Shown: piece by piece, positions 1 through 10,101 of the stretch
How the letters are laid out: every line of letters starts with the position of its first letter
How positions within the stretch are numbered: the stretch's first letter is position 1
Source: a virus
Reading direction: 5' to 3' (one strand)
Length of the DNA: 31,926 nucleotides
IMG/VR virus record: IMGVR_UViG_3300030685_000066
Span: 1 to 31,926 of that record
Notes under the pieces: generated by a model
The model's input: the letters and a program-made list of their open reading frames with translations, nothing else
Databases searched by the model: none
What the model was told of the DNA's origin: nothing
Program-made: the position numbers and the translations under genes

Positions 1-117
1 TCCATTTAAACTTAGAACTTTAGAATCCTTTGATACATAGTTAAAAGTATAAATAATACTACCTATAATTACATTAGCTTCTGTAGTAGTAGTTTCATTT
101 GTTTTTGTAATTTCCAT
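1..117 (-). CDS. Unknown protein, N-terminal 39 codons (cut by window edge)
   Basis: An open minus-strand frame starts at the ATG at 117-115 (MEITKTNETTTTEANVI) and runs off the left edge. A host-type promoter lies just upstream at 151-182, which supports the start. The visible part is Thr-rich and then looks like beta strand (IIGSIIYTF). I do not recognise it. Being the next gene after the tail fibre, but with its own promoter, it could be another virion protein. Confidence 0.6.
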   Translation of the reverse strand, partial: MEITKTNETTTTEANVIIGSIIYTFNYVSKDSKVLSLNG

Positions 118-150
118 AATCTTTTTTTATTATTTTATTAAATTAATATA

Positions 151-182
151 CAAATATAAGAAAAATATTTTATATATACAAG
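151..182 (-). promoter_or_regulatory. Bacteroidetes-type promoter for the gene at 1-117
   Basis: On the minus strand CTTG lies exactly 20 nt upstream of TATATTTG, matching TTTG-N20-TANNTTTG. The -7 box is at 158-151, about 34 nt before the ATG. It is one of seven copies with the same 20-nt spacer in this window. Confidence 0.7.
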
Positions 183-237
183 CTATTTATTATTTTATTA
201 ATACTAAACTGAATATGTATATGTATTTATCACTATA

Positions 238-2943
238 TTAATATCCCATAGCTAACCAGTTACCAGTATTTGTCTTTCCATACTCATTAAAGTAGAAACT
301 AGATAGGGTTAAACTAGTTATAGAGAATGCTTCTGTATTATTGTTTGATATATTGCTACCACCTATATAGAATACTCTTGTAGTAAATGCAACTGGGAAA
401 TAAACTGTATTGTTTGCTGTTGCTTGTCCCCATTGTATTATGAATCCATTACTAAGTTTCTGATATCCATTTGTAACATAACTTGCTGCAGAACTTGCTA
501 AATAACCAGCTGATGTCCAAGGAGTACCAAATGCTGTTTGTAAACTAGCAATATTTCCACTATGAAATATCTGTTTCCAAGTACCTTGATTGCCATTTAT
601 ATCGCGACCTCTAAATGCAATCTCCTCTTGACCACTAGCACTATCATTACCAAAAGCAATTTGAGAGCCATAACTATTAGCATTAGTTGAATACCAATTA
701 AAATTCATAACAAATCCATCGAATGCAGCACTGTTAAATGTAGGTATACCAGTAGTCCCAACTCCATATTGGGCAAATTGGATTGAATTACCATTTGATG
801 TATAGAATGTGTTTAGGTTTGTTATAGCTGTACCTAGACTAATACCATTTGCACTTCCTGCATAACCTGCACTGCCTGCTGTAGATGCATAGTTTACTGA
901 TTGTGCACCAATAGAACTACTATCAATAACTGTTTTAGTTCCTAATTTTAAAGTTATATCGCTTGCCCCTTGAAATGCTTGTCCTGAAACTTGGTCAAAT
1001 TTTAAAATATGTCCATTTTCATTTCCAAAACCCCATATACCTGCACCTACCCAATTTCCTGTAAGTATAGCAACATTAGAGTAAGTTGCTGTTGTCATAT
1101 TAAGCCAATTAGAACCAGTTATATTTAGTGAACCACTTAATGAACCACCTGTTAAAGGTAAATAATTAGATGGTGAAAAATTTTTAGTTGTCCATGCTTT
1201 TGTTGTACAAGTTGCAGTAACATTTAAAAAAGATGTTGAAAATGATACTCCTATACTATTTTTCCAATTAGTAGTAGATGCTGCATAACCTAAAATAATA
1301 TCTCTTACTGATACTTGTGGGTAAGACCATGTTGTAGAAGTTTCACCTATATAAATCACAAAGTTAGTCCCATTATGACCTAATCTAACTGTATAATCAG
1401 CACCATATACTATAGCAAATGGACTATTAGCCCATGTATTCCCAGTATAGGTATATCCACCAACTTGAACAGAAAAGCTAGTATCAGCAGCATAGTTATA
1501 AACATCTATCCACATGCTTGTCATAGTAGCACCTATTGAAGCAGGTAGAGTTATAGTTATTGCTCCTGTAAAACCTCCATTAGATGTTATAAATAATCCC
1601 CCATTTGGAGATGACATATAATAGTCACTTTTAAATAAGCCACCAGTCCCTGTTACACTACCACTTACATTTATAGTAGCTGACTGTTGAGAGGTTTGAT
1701 TCCAAATATATGCATTGACTCCACTTGGTATATCAGCTGATTGTAAATATCTGAATGATGGATTACCTGCACTTCCATTAGGTGATGCATATACCATATT
1801 AGCAGTTTGACTACCTAGTGCATTTGTTATTTGTGAACTTGTTATGCTACTAATATAATTATTAGGATTGGTAGCATTATATGGAGTAAAACCTAAAGCT
1901 GTAGTAATTTGACTTGAGGTAATACTAGTTAGATATCCCCCATAGTTTCCTAAATTATTAGTAAATTGGGATAACTGTGTGGGGAAGTCTAATACTTGTG
2001 ATTTAGTTATACTAATTCCTGTAGACTTATTCCAAGCAGTAAATATGGGGTCAGTCTCGGTATATGAAGTAAGGTAACTTCCAACTGGTTGATATATTCC
2101 ACTATGGCTATGGTCACCATAAGCTGCTGTAACATGACTAGTACCAAATCCAGGAAATGTAACTTTAGCATTAAAAACTAAAAAGTCTGTATAAGTAAGT
2201 AATCCTGTTGTTGTACCATTAGCTGTATATTGTGCAGCTCTAGCCATTGTATCAGTATACTGAGTAGGAATAGTAGGAAAATTAACCCATTGTTTTAATC
2301 CATTAAAGTATTGATTACTATTACCTAATCCTATAATTCTTTCATAGTTACTATTAATATAACTAGAACTATAAGTTTTAGTTAAACTAACTTGAGTATC
2401 ATCTAATAATAATGTAGGGTCACCCGCAGGACCTTGTGCATATACACCAGTATCTGTAGTACCAATAAACCAATTACCATTAGTCCCAATATTAGGACTT
2501 ATACCTGCTATACCATTAGCAGAAATACCTGTATCTAATTGACTAATCCACCAATTACCATCTTGTATATAAGGAGTATTACCATCTCTTCCATCAAAAT
2601 AATCAACATTTTTAACTGGAGTATGTCCATCAAAATAGTCTTTACCTTTAATTGGAGTATAACCATCTACACCTCTACTACCATCAAAATAATCTACTTC
2701 TTTTATAGGAGTATATCCATCTTTTCCTTTTTGTGCTTTAGTAAAATCATCTAAAGAGCCAGTAAATCCTGCATCTTGAGAAAGTTCAAAAGCAGACTTA
2801 CCATCTCTACCAGCTGGTCCCCTTTCTCCTAAACTTTTCCATCTTATACTATTTGCTTGTATAACATAAGACCTTATGATATTTTTTACAACAACATTAT
2901 AGGATTGAGTAGTTTGGTTAACTATTATCCTGAAAGTTTGCAT
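238..2943 (-). CDS. Tail fibre / receptor-binding protein with collagen-like N-terminus
   Basis: This 901-residue protein is probably the host-recognition fibre or tailspike. Residues ~39-130 carry collagen-like Gly-X-Y triplets (GERGPAGRDG) and four to five copies of a DGYTPIKxxDYFDG-like module, common in phage fibres as trimer-forming shafts. The middle is Ser/Thr/Asn-rich beta repeat, including recurring SSQITxALG segments. Residues ~720-800 (ending GTWKQIFHSGN) look like a pyocin-knob domain. The last ~75 residues (GYQKLSNGFIIQWG ... GNWLAMGY) match the gp53-like tail-fibre C-terminal fold. Its ATG overlaps the stop of the preceding gene by 1 nt, so the two are translationally coupled. 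Such genes diversify quickly, so the receptor cannot be read from sequence. Confidence 0.88.
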   Translation of the reverse strand: MQTFRIIVNQTTQSYNVVVKNIIRSYVIQANSIRWKSLGERGPAGRDGKSAFELSQDAGFTGSLDDFTKAQKGKDGYTPIKEVDYFDGSRGVDGYTPIKGKDYFDGHTPVKNVDYFDGRDGNTPYIQDGNWWISQLDTGISANGIAGISPNIGTNGNWFIGTTDTGVYAQGPAGDPTLLLDDTQVSLTKTYSSSYINSNYERIIGLGNSNQYFNGLKQWVNFPTIPTQYTDTMARAAQYTANGTTTGLLTYTDFLVFNAKVTFPGFGTSHVTAAYGDHSHSGIYQPVGSYLTSYTETDPIFTAWNKSTGISITKSQVLDFPTQLSQFTNNLGNYGGYLTSITSSQITTALGFTPYNATNPNNYISSITSSQITNALGSQTANMVYASPNGSAGNPSFRYLQSADIPSGVNAYIWNQTSQQSATINVSGSVTGTGGLFKSDYYMSSPNGGLFITSNGGFTGAITITLPASIGATMTSMWIDVYNYAADTSFSVQVGGYTYTGNTWANSPFAIVYGADYTVRLGHNGTNFVIYIGETSTTWSYPQVSVRDIILGYAASTTNWKNSIGVSFSTSFLNVTATCTTKAWTTKNFSPSNYLPLTGGSLSGSLNITGSNWLNMTTATYSNVAILTGNWVGAGIWGFGNENGHILKFDQVSGQAFQGASDITLKLGTKTVIDSSSIGAQSVNYASTAGSAGYAGSANGISLGTAITNLNTFYTSNGNSIQFAQYGVGTTGIPTFNSAAFDGFVMNFNWYSTNANSYGSQIAFGNDSASGQEEIAFRGRDINGNQGTWKQIFHSGNIASLQTAFGTPWTSAGYLASSAASYVTNGYQKLSNGFIIQWGQATANNTVYFPVAFTTRVFYIGGSNISNNNTEAFSITSLTLSSFYFNEYGKTNTGNWLAMGY

Positions 2944-3344
2944 TATAATTTAGTTATAGGGTTAGTTATTTTCCATTGTCCTTTAGCAAATCCAGTGATT
3001 TTATCACCACTAGCTAAGGTAATATTAAAGTCAAAGTCATATGTACCATGAGTTAAAGTGGGTATATGTTCAGGCATAATTATCTTATGTGTAACACTTT
3101 GAGTAACACCATTAATTATTTCAGTAGTACCAATAACTAGTTTACCATTATCAGTAGAATATATAGCATGAACCATGTTAGATTTAACACAGTTCATAAT
3201 AATAGAAGCTCCTGTTAAATCAACAGGAATAAGAGTAGGGTCAACTGACCCTTCTACTGCTATTTCTTCATATACTTCTAATTCTACTCCTGGAAAAGTA
3301 CTACCCTCAGAAACTACATCAAATATTACTAATAAATCATCCAT
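2943..3344 (-). CDS. Tail/baseplate Ig-like protein (BppU N-terminal-like)
   Basis: The protein has 133 residues and is all-beta in character. The order of motifs (GSTFPGVELE, then PVDLTGASIIMNCVK, then TYDFDFNITLASGDKITGFAKGQWKI) follows the pattern of the BppU N-terminal-like adaptor domain, in which PVDLTGA is typical. In other phages this domain links a fibre to the tail or baseplate. It sits directly upstream of the fibre gene with a 1-nt stop/start overlap, which supports an adaptor role. The family assignment is by eye. Confidence 0.65.
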   Translation of the reverse strand: MDDLLVIFDVVSEGSTFPGVELEVYEEIAVEGSVDPTLIPVDLTGASIIMNCVKSNMVHAIYSTDNGKLVIGTTEIINGVTQSVTHKIIMPEHIPTLTHGTYDFDFNITLASGDKITGFAKGQWKITNPITKL

Positions 3345-3345
3345 A

Positions 3346-3699
3346 TTATTTTGCCTTAATATTTATTTTTTTATCACAAGTAAGAGCATTATTACAGGTC
3401 ATTTTCTCTACAGTATTTTCAAGAGCTTTAATCCTATCATCTAACCTATGAACAGTTTTAATTAATTCTTCATTTTGTATTAATAATCTTTTATTATGTT
3501 CAGTCATAGTTTTAGATAAAGTATCATAGAATTTTATTTCTTCTGTTCTTGTATCTAATTCTATCTTTTTAGTTTCAGCTGTACTTTTAGCAGTATCAGC
3601 ATCATTTTTTCTAACCTCTGAATCATTTTTTCTTATACCTACCACATATCCTAGGATAATTAGAAGTGCTGATATTAATCCTCCTATTAGTGTTGTCAT
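3346..3699 (-). CDS. Membrane-anchored coiled-coil protein, spanin-like candidate
   Basis: The 117-residue protein has one N-terminal transmembrane segment (residues ~4-21, LIGGLISALLIILGYVVGI). A charged, heptad-like coiled coil follows to residue ~100, and the C-terminus has two Cys (CNNALTC) and a basic end. This layout matches an inner-membrane spanin or a membrane-tethered virion accessory. The neighbour at 3710-4357 has a similar layout, so the two may be a lysis pair. I do not recognise a family and no lipoprotein partner is visible here. Confidence 0.45.
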   Translation of the reverse strand: MTTLIGGLISALLIILGYVVGIRKNDSEVRKNDADTAKSTAETKKIELDTRTEEIKFYDTLSKTMTEHNKRLLIQNEELIKTVHRLDDRIKALENTVEKMTCNNALTCDKKINIKAK

Positions 3700-3709
3700 G
3701 TATCTTTAT

Positions 3710-4357
3710 TTATTTAAATATTTGTATGAATCTATCTTGGTCTTTTATGATATAAGGATTACTATCTTTAATATTTACTATTATAACCTCTTGTTTCTTC
3801 TGAAACCATCTTAATAAAAAGAATTTTTTAGGAGGGTTAATAGTTTCTTTTTGTCTTGATATAAAAATCTGTTTAGTATTTACAATTGATATAGAGTCAG
3901 TTATGATATTAGGATATTGTAATCTTAAATTAAGAGTATAAAATTTATCTCCAATTATAGTATCTATATCTAAACCTTTAACAAAAGTAGTATCTCTTAA
4001 AATAGTAGTATCTTTCTTAGTAAAATGGTCTTTAATACTCTGCATAGCAATTAAATTTTTATCTTTAATTTTTAGAGCTTTCTTAGTATCATTCAAAGAA
4101 ACATTTAAAGAATCTTTGCTATCATTTAATTGGTCTATAGTTAATAAGAAAACTCTTGTATTATTCTTAAGAGTTGAGTTTTCATTACTATATGCCTTAT
4201 TATTAATAACAGAAGCATTTAAATCTTTCTCAAGTTTATTAATAGTAGACTTCATTATTACTATAGTTAATAAAGTTATTAATATACCTATAGTACTTAT
4301 TAAAACTTTCTTATGTTTTAATATAAAATCTTTAATTAAATTTAAAATTATAATCAT
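3710..4357 (-). CDS. Membrane-anchored protein of Bacteroidetes phages, spanin-like candidate
   Basis: The protein has 215 residues with one transmembrane segment at ~16-36, then a coiled coil (~37-105), then a mixed domain. That domain contains repeated DTT-rich strands (KDTTILRDTTF), LRLQYPNIITDS, a KKFFLLRWFQKK patch, and NPYIIKDQDRFIQIFK at the C-terminus. From memory, the RWFQKK...NPYI...RFI pattern recurs in proteins of unknown function (DUF6549/DUF6808-like) next to lysis or tail genes in Bacteroides phages. A periplasmic, envelope-spanning or lysis role is my inference. It lies between portal and tail genes in one minus-strand run. Confidence 0.5.
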   Translation of the reverse strand: MIIILNLIKDFILKHKKVLISTIGILITLLTIVIMKSTINKLEKDLNASVINNKAYSNENSTLKNNTRVFLLTIDQLNDSKDSLNVSLNDTKKALKIKDKNLIAMQSIKDHFTKKDTTILRDTTFVKGLDIDTIIGDKFYTLNLRLQYPNIITDSISIVNTKQIFISRQKETINPPKKFFLLRWFQKKQEVIIVNIKDSNPYIIKDQDRFIQIFK

Positions 4358-4365
4358 TATATTTA

Positions 4366-6780
4366 TTATTTAGTAGTTTTCTTATTAGCATTCTGTCTCT
4401 TAATAGCAATGTCTTGCTTTTTAATATCCATATTATCAGCATGAACTTTCTTCTTAAATTGTAAATCATCAATTTTTAATCCATGTTCTAAACTAAATTG
4501 TTTCATATCTTCAAACAATTTAGCTTGTGCAACTGGGTCATATTCTTGAGTATCTTCCTCTTGGGTTTGTTGTTGTTGACTCTTAGCATTAGCAGTTATA
4601 GTAGCAACTGTTATTTTAGTTTCATTATCTCTTTGATTCATTGAATCTAATAATTGATTACTATTAATAATATTTTGTTGCTTCATTTGCTCAATAGATT
4701 GTTCATGTTGTTGTTGAGCTTGCTCAGATTTTTGTTTATTTTCTTGCATAGCTTGTTCATTCTTTTCTACAATTCTTTGAGTCTCAGCTAATGAAGTAGT
4801 AGTATATATCTTCATAATAGTAGAGAAGTCAAGTGTTTGATTCTGTAATGCTGCTTGAGCTAATGTATCTAACTTAGAAGCTAATTCAGCTGTACCATTA
4901 GAATTATCTATAACACAACCATAATCACATTCAGCAAATTCATCACCATCAATATCCATTAATCTATAAGAAGCATCAGGTAAGATATATTGAAATTTCT
5001 TACTTCTACCTTTCATAGCTACTTTAGCTGTTTCTATAAAACACTCTAAACTTCTTTTTTTAGTATTATCATGTTGTAAGAATAACCATTCAGTTATGTG
5101 TGATGATTGTAAATTAGACCTTTCAACTCCTCCAACTGTTTCTCTATTACTTATTTGTCCCTCTCTTTGTTTAGAAATACCTGCTACTTCAGCCATTTCC
5201 ATTTTAATAAACTCAAGTAGATTTATATGTTGTTGAATATAAGAACCTGTTTCAGCATCAATTACTCCCTTAGAAGCATTATTCATTGACCCTGCTAACT
5301 TACCTGTAGCTATTCCAATATTACCCTCTTTAAAACTATCTTTAATAGCTATATGATTAATTTTAGCATAGTATAACCATTTCTCAACATCCCATCCTTT
5401 AGGAACTAATGCTAAATCTAACTCAAGTATTTTACCCCAGTTAGAAGCAATTGCTTTATTTAATCTATCATGAGTAGCATCATACATATAATTATAAGGT
5501 TTCATCATATCAACCATTGAGAATGGTCTAGAATCATTTAAATTATATAATGTTCCTACTATTCCAAAGTGACATCTTGATGGATTACTTAATCTATTAT
5601 ACTGAACTAATCTAGGTCTCATATTCAAATAAATATGTTGTCCTATTTTAGTACCTTCCCAAGCTTCATTAATCCAATAAATACTTTCTTCTTCTCCTTT
5701 ATTTTTATCTATTGTATAAGTTTCAGGATAAAATTTAAAATCAGGTTCACCTGTTTCAGGGTCATAGAATTTTACTTTTTTAATTTTTCTTTTAGACTTC
5801 CAATATACTCTAAGTACTTTAATATTACCACTATTATCATAGTAATTATTAGTAGCTGATGGTCCTGTAAATAATGCATAACTATCAATTACTACACCTT
5901 CTTCTGTAGTACCACTTAAATCATTAACATTAATAAAGGCTCTTCTTTCATCTATATTACCCATTTGGTCTGCATAAGCAGCTTGAGGTAAATGTTCAAT
6001 ATAATCCATATCTGCTGGAGATAATGCATCATAATAATTATCAATAATTCTACCAGGACTCCAAAAATCTTCAAGCACAATAATATCAGCATCTTCTATT
6101 CTGTTAGAGAATCCTGACCTAAATATTCTTATTTTTAATGGATTAATTCTTTGAAAGGTTGGTTCTCCTGATACTATATCAGATTGATAAATTTCTTCAC
6201 CAACACTCATAGCGTCTACAAAACCTGCGTTAAATGTAGTAGGAATTTCTAATTCTTTAGTATAATGTTGTATTAAAGCATTAGCTCTAATCTCTCTAAT
6301 ATCTTGATACTCATAACTATAATAGTCATTTATTTTATCTAGTTCACCATTAAACTGGTCATCTGATAAGCCATTCTTAGATACTAACTTTTTTACATCA
6401 GCAAATAATAATTCTTTCTTTTTATCTTCTATCTCAGATATAGCATTTGGATTGGTTACTATCATTCTGAAATCAAATCTTCTTTTAGATTCTTCACCTC
6501 TAAGAACATTTAATTTAGCATTCATAATAGGATAATGAGTAATATGTTCAGGTATAAATCCTGCTTGTATAGAGTCAGGATTTAATACTTGATTCATATC
6601 ATCTACATTAAGTTTACCATTAAGTAAATCATAATTGATTCTTTTATGTATAACAGAGTTTCTTACTAAACTATCAGTAGCAAATGTTCTGTGGTCTGCC
6701 CAGTCTAAATGTTTCTTTCTCCATTCTTTATTTTTTCTTAAGAAGGATATTTGTTGTGGAGGTAAATTATTTTGAAACAT
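4366..6780 (-). CDS. Portal protein (crAss-like)
   Basis: This 804-residue protein would form the dodecameric portal at the capsid vertex through which DNA is packaged and ejected. Support comes from its size, its position next to the large terminase, and its portal-like make-up: an N-terminal alpha-rich region (INYDLLNGKLN...), a beta wing/stem section with aromatic DxxW motifs, a helical clip region (LLEFIKMEMAEVAGISKQREG), and a long Gln-rich coiled-coil tail (~665-795). The MAEVAGISKQREGQ segment resembles the conserved portal helix of crAss-like phages. A host-type promoter lies 22 nt upstream, so the portal starts its own transcript even though it is in the same direction as terminase. 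Confidence 0.85.
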   Translation of the reverse strand: MFQNNLPPQQISFLRKNKEWRKKHLDWADHRTFATDSLVRNSVIHKRINYDLLNGKLNVDDMNQVLNPDSIQAGFIPEHITHYPIMNAKLNVLRGEESKRRFDFRMIVTNPNAISEIEDKKKELLFADVKKLVSKNGLSDDQFNGELDKINDYYSYEYQDIREIRANALIQHYTKELEIPTTFNAGFVDAMSVGEEIYQSDIVSGEPTFQRINPLKIRIFRSGFSNRIEDADIIVLEDFWSPGRIIDNYYDALSPADMDYIEHLPQAAYADQMGNIDERRAFINVNDLSGTTEEGVVIDSYALFTGPSATNNYYDNSGNIKVLRVYWKSKRKIKKVKFYDPETGEPDFKFYPETYTIDKNKGEEESIYWINEAWEGTKIGQHIYLNMRPRLVQYNRLSNPSRCHFGIVGTLYNLNDSRPFSMVDMMKPYNYMYDATHDRLNKAIASNWGKILELDLALVPKGWDVEKWLYYAKINHIAIKDSFKEGNIGIATGKLAGSMNNASKGVIDAETGSYIQQHINLLEFIKMEMAEVAGISKQREGQISNRETVGGVERSNLQSSHITEWLFLQHDNTKKRSLECFIETAKVAMKGRSKKFQYILPDASYRLMDIDGDEFAECDYGCVIDNSNGTAELASKLDTLAQAALQNQTLDFSTIMKIYTTTSLAETQRIVEKNEQAMQENKQKSEQAQQQHEQSIEQMKQQNIINSNQLLDSMNQRDNETKITVATITANAKSQQQQTQEEDTQEYDPVAQAKLFEDMKQFSLEHGLKIDDLQFKKKVHADNMDIKKQDIAIKRQNANKKTTK

Positions 6781-6801
6781 ATTTTTTTAAATTTTAAAAT
6801 A

Positions 6802-6833
6802 CAAAGATATGTAAATTTTATGATATATACAAT
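6802..6833 (-). promoter_or_regulatory. Bacteroidetes-type promoter for portal and tail genes
   Basis: On the minus strand ATTG, then 20 nt, then TATCTTTG (6809-6802). It lies 22 nt upstream of the portal ATG in the ~100-nt gap after terminase. Confidence 0.75.
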
Positions 6834-6880
6834 AAGATAATTAAAAAACTAATGTATTTAGGTATAGTTTATTACTAAAT

Positions 6881-9250
6881 TTACTCTTGATTATTATCTA
6901 AATGTAGTCCTAATGCCTTGTAATTCTTAGTAAAAGTATCTTCTTTATAAGGTTTATAGTTATTTGTAAAAAATGGGTCATCTGCTAATTCACTTCCTCT
7001 CTCTTTACCTAAAGATTCTGAAGGAGTATTAGTACCAAATAACCTTAACTTATCTTCTCTTATTAACATAAGCATAGCTAAAGCATCATGTCTATCAAAG
7101 TTACCATCAGGATTCCATAGTATTAATTCCTTGATAAGTGCTCTTGAGTTAAGTTGAGTAAGAAAAGGTACTTTTACATCTACTTCTTCTTTATCAATAA
7201 CTTTAGTAACAGTATAAGGTTTTAATAACCATTCTTTAATTGCTCTCCTACCATAAGCTTTAATAGGAGCAGATGATATAGTACCTTTAGCTTTATTTCC
7301 ATAGTTTGCTTCAACCTTAGTAGAAGCTTTATCTTTTAAAAACTCAAGATTATCTGATAATAAGTAAGTACAATTATGAGTAGAAAAATAAGTAAATAAA
7401 CCTTTCTTATTATTTTCATAGTTACACTCAGCATTATACATTAATAAAGCTCTTCTACAAATCTCATAAAAATCATTAGCAAACATAGGTCTACCTGTAT
7501 ATTCAAATACAATTTTATCAGTATATAAATCTAAAATATATAAAGAACCTAAAGATAAAGTACCTGAAGCATCATCATCATAAGGGTCAATACCTGCAAT
7601 ATATCTACCTCTATAAACTTTATTATTAGAATCCATTACTGGTAATGCATGTATCTCAATACATCCTTCTAATTTATTATCTTTATGTGGGAATTCTCTA
7701 ATAGGTTTAACTTCACTACTAGGTTTAAATCTAACTACAGCATCCTTATCTAAAGAGATGAGTCCTACTAAGATATCATCATAACTTTTAGGATTAAAAT
7801 CTAATTCATTTAATCTATCTGTAAGGTCAGCTACTGGATAAATAGTTCCCTCTCTTTTCATTACAGCTTCTTGAATAGTAATAGCTTGCTCTGCTTTTTT
7901 TCTAGTTAAAGCCATTGAGTCACTACTATTATATTTAACTTTAAACCTAGCTTCAAACTCTCTAGTTAAAGCTAATATAACATCAGATACTCCATCCTTA
8001 TTATAACACCCTTTTCTATTTAGATAAGAACCAAAAAAGAATACAGTCTTTTGTTTACCTTGACTATTTTTATCATACACATTAGGTAAAGCATATACAC
8101 CATAACCAATAGGATTATAAATCATTTCTAAAGCTCCACTAAAATCTGAACCTTCAGAACCTCCTGTACCAAATCCTACAGCTTGACCAAATACAATATC
8201 ATCTTCCTGAACATTTGATTTATTAACTCCCCATGTATCAATAAATTTAGGGAAAGCTCCAAATTCTTCATAGATAAAAATATTAGACCTTTTACCCCTG
8301 GATTTATCAGTATTATCTTTTGCTGATATACCTAAAACTTCATTACCTGTACCCTTATTAGTATTAGTATCAGCATCTTTATATCCCATCATCCATGACA
8401 TATCTGCCAAAGAATCCTTTAATCTTTGAGAAGGAAATTGAGTATGTTCAGCATTAAAATCTATAATATCAATAAACTTATTAAGAATACCATCTTTAGT
8501 TAAATACTCTTTCTGATAAGCTGTAACAGCTCCTTTTACTGACTTACATGCTAACTCATTCTCTCCACATATAAATAGCTTGGCAAGTCTTGCAGCAGCA
8601 CTATAACTCTTACTAGCTCCACGTCTAGCTATCTGTATAGCATGTTCTGCTCCTTCCCAATTATTATATATACCTCCATTTCTAGCTTGGTCTTGATAAT
8701 GAAACCATAAGTAAATACCTTCCCATACCTCAGGGAAGTCAATAACTCTATCAGCTTGTTTAGTACCTTCTCTAATTTTAGATTGAATAATTGGAGTATA
8801 GTTTAAATAAAAATACATATCTCCTGTAATCCATTCACCATCACTAGGTCTAACCATTCCATACCAAATTCTTAACTTTTCTTGTCTTAACCATTTACCA
8901 AATTCACTACTAGGATTAGCATTAGGTCTTAAGTTAGTAAGTGTACCATGTTGTCTAAAATGATTACCTGTTGGTCTAAAATATTCCATATCTTCAAGTA
9001 TATGAGGATTAACTATATCTACTATAATTCTATTCTCAATTACTCTTGTATTAGTAGTAATATCAGTAACTATACTTACTGCTCTTCTATCTAAATCTTT
9101 AGCATATTTTCTATCAGGACTTATTAATCTTTTTATAAATTCAATATTAGTAATAGCATCTAATAAATCATCTTTTACTTCAGGATTTAGAGATTCTAAA
9201 TACTCTTCTGTAATAGGAGTTTGATACTTATTTAATATTATTTCTTCCAT
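6881..9250 (-). CDS. terL: Terminase large subunit
   Basis: The 789-residue packaging motor cuts concatemeric DNA and translocates it into the procapsid. The ATPase domain has a degenerate Walker A (IARRGASKSYS, ~207-217) and Walker B with catalytic acid (NIFIYEEFG, ~323-331). The RNase H-like nuclease has acidic sites at IAGIDPYDDD (D555, D558), an acidic pair near AECNYENN (~608-612), and FDRHDALAM (D719, D722). The long N-terminus with WLRQEKLRIWYG...SDGEWITGDMYFYLNY is typical of crAss-like terminases. The start overlaps the preceding 99-residue gene by 13 nt. No small terminase is identifiable beside it. Confidence 0.93.
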   Translation of the reverse strand: MEEIILNKYQTPITEEYLESLNPEVKDDLLDAITNIEFIKRLISPDRKYAKDLDRRAVSIVTDITTNTRVIENRIIVDIVNPHILEDMEYFRPTGNHFRQHGTLTNLRPNANPSSEFGKWLRQEKLRIWYGMVRPSDGEWITGDMYFYLNYTPIIQSKIREGTKQADRVIDFPEVWEGIYLWFHYQDQARNGGIYNNWEGAEHAIQIARRGASKSYSAAARLAKLFICGENELACKSVKGAVTAYQKEYLTKDGILNKFIDIIDFNAEHTQFPSQRLKDSLADMSWMMGYKDADTNTNKGTGNEVLGISAKDNTDKSRGKRSNIFIYEEFGAFPKFIDTWGVNKSNVQEDDIVFGQAVGFGTGGSEGSDFSGALEMIYNPIGYGVYALPNVYDKNSQGKQKTVFFFGSYLNRKGCYNKDGVSDVILALTREFEARFKVKYNSSDSMALTRKKAEQAITIQEAVMKREGTIYPVADLTDRLNELDFNPKSYDDILVGLISLDKDAVVRFKPSSEVKPIREFPHKDNKLEGCIEIHALPVMDSNNKVYRGRYIAGIDPYDDDASGTLSLGSLYILDLYTDKIVFEYTGRPMFANDFYEICRRALLMYNAECNYENNKKGLFTYFSTHNCTYLLSDNLEFLKDKASTKVEANYGNKAKGTISSAPIKAYGRRAIKEWLLKPYTVTKVIDKEEVDVKVPFLTQLNSRALIKELILWNPDGNFDRHDALAMLMLIREDKLRLFGTNTPSESLGKERGSELADDPFFTNNYKPYKEDTFTKNYKALGLHLDNNQE

Positions 9251-9537
9251 TTTATATAGTTTAATACTTCTTTTGTAAACTCAATACTTACTTCATTCCA
9301 GTTATTTAATTCTTCTACATCAGTAGTACATTTATTACTTCTAATACTTCTTAATACTGATACTATTTCTTTACCTATTTCTTTGTATAATAGTTCAATA
9401 GTAAAGATTTTAATAGCTCCAAAGAGTTCATTCTTTTCTATGTTTCTTTTAATAACATAAAGTCCTTTACTTCCAGTAAGATTATTTAAAGCTATTGCTA
9501 AATCCTCTACTCTTAATGTATATTTTATATTAGCCAT
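9238..9537 (-). CDS. Unknown protein upstream of terminase
   Basis: The 99-residue protein is mostly helical with a basic end (LNYIKWKK). I do not recognise it. It overlaps terL by 13 nt and shares its start base with the stop of the gene before it, so it is coupled within the packaging block. A small-terminase or structural accessory role is possible from position only. Confidence 0.7.
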   Translation of the reverse strand: MANIKYTLRVEDLAIALNNLTGSKGLYVIKRNIEKNELFGAIKIFTIELLYKEIGKEIVSVLRSIRSNKCTTDVEELNNWNEVSIEFTKEVLNYIKWKK

Positions 9538-10085
9538 TACATACCATCCTCACATATTTTCTTTTCTTTTTTACCTCTCATTCTACTATTCTCAGTAATT
9601 TCTTTAGATATTTCTTTTTCAGCAACAGTTAAGTCTTTAGCTAATTTAGGCATCTGATTAACAGCAGAAGTAATAGTATTAATAGTATACTTTGGTTTAC
9701 CTTTATCATCAGTAGCATCCATATCTAATTCTCTTAAAAACTTCCTAATTTTAGCTATAGCTCCTCTAGTATCTTCTAATAATAATGAACTAGTTGTATT
9801 AACTAATGGTAAATAATCTTTAATAGCTGCTAATATTAATTTATCAGGTTTCCAATTAGAAGGTAAACCTTCACTTTGTTTAATCTTTTCAAATCTTTCA
9901 TTTTCATCATCAAGATACATGTAGTCACTTCTTGGGTCATATTGAAAGTAAATAAATCCTAATTCTGATAAAGCTTTACTTTTATCTACTGATTTATCTC
10001 TATCCCATAGAGCTGCAAAAGACTTTATAAATAAAGCTTCTTCACTTATAGTAAGTTTATAATTCTCAAATTTTACTAGTTTCAT
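9537..10085 (-). CDS. Conserved helical phage protein of the packaging block
   Basis: The protein has 182 residues. Features are an aromatic/acidic N-terminal half (FIYFQYDPRSDYMYLDDENERFEKIKQ) and a C-terminal region of charged helices ending in a basic tail (RMRGKKEKK). From memory, genes with the GFIYFQYDPRSDY-type motif sit just upstream of terminase in many Bacteroidetes phages. The function is not known to me. A terminator at 10102-10131 separates it from the gene upstream, so its transcript may begin nearby, although I see no consensus promoter in the 58-nt gap. Confidence 0.7.
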   Translation of the reverse strand: MKLVKFENYKLTISEEALFIKSFAALWDRDKSVDKSKALSELGFIYFQYDPRSDYMYLDDENERFEKIKQSEGLPSNWKPDKLILAAIKDYLPLVNTTSSLLLEDTRGAIAKIRKFLRELDMDATDDKGKPKYTINTITSAVNQMPKLAKDLTVAEKEISKEITENSRMRGKKEKKICEDGM

Positions 10086-10101
10086 ATTTTAATTTATATA
10101 G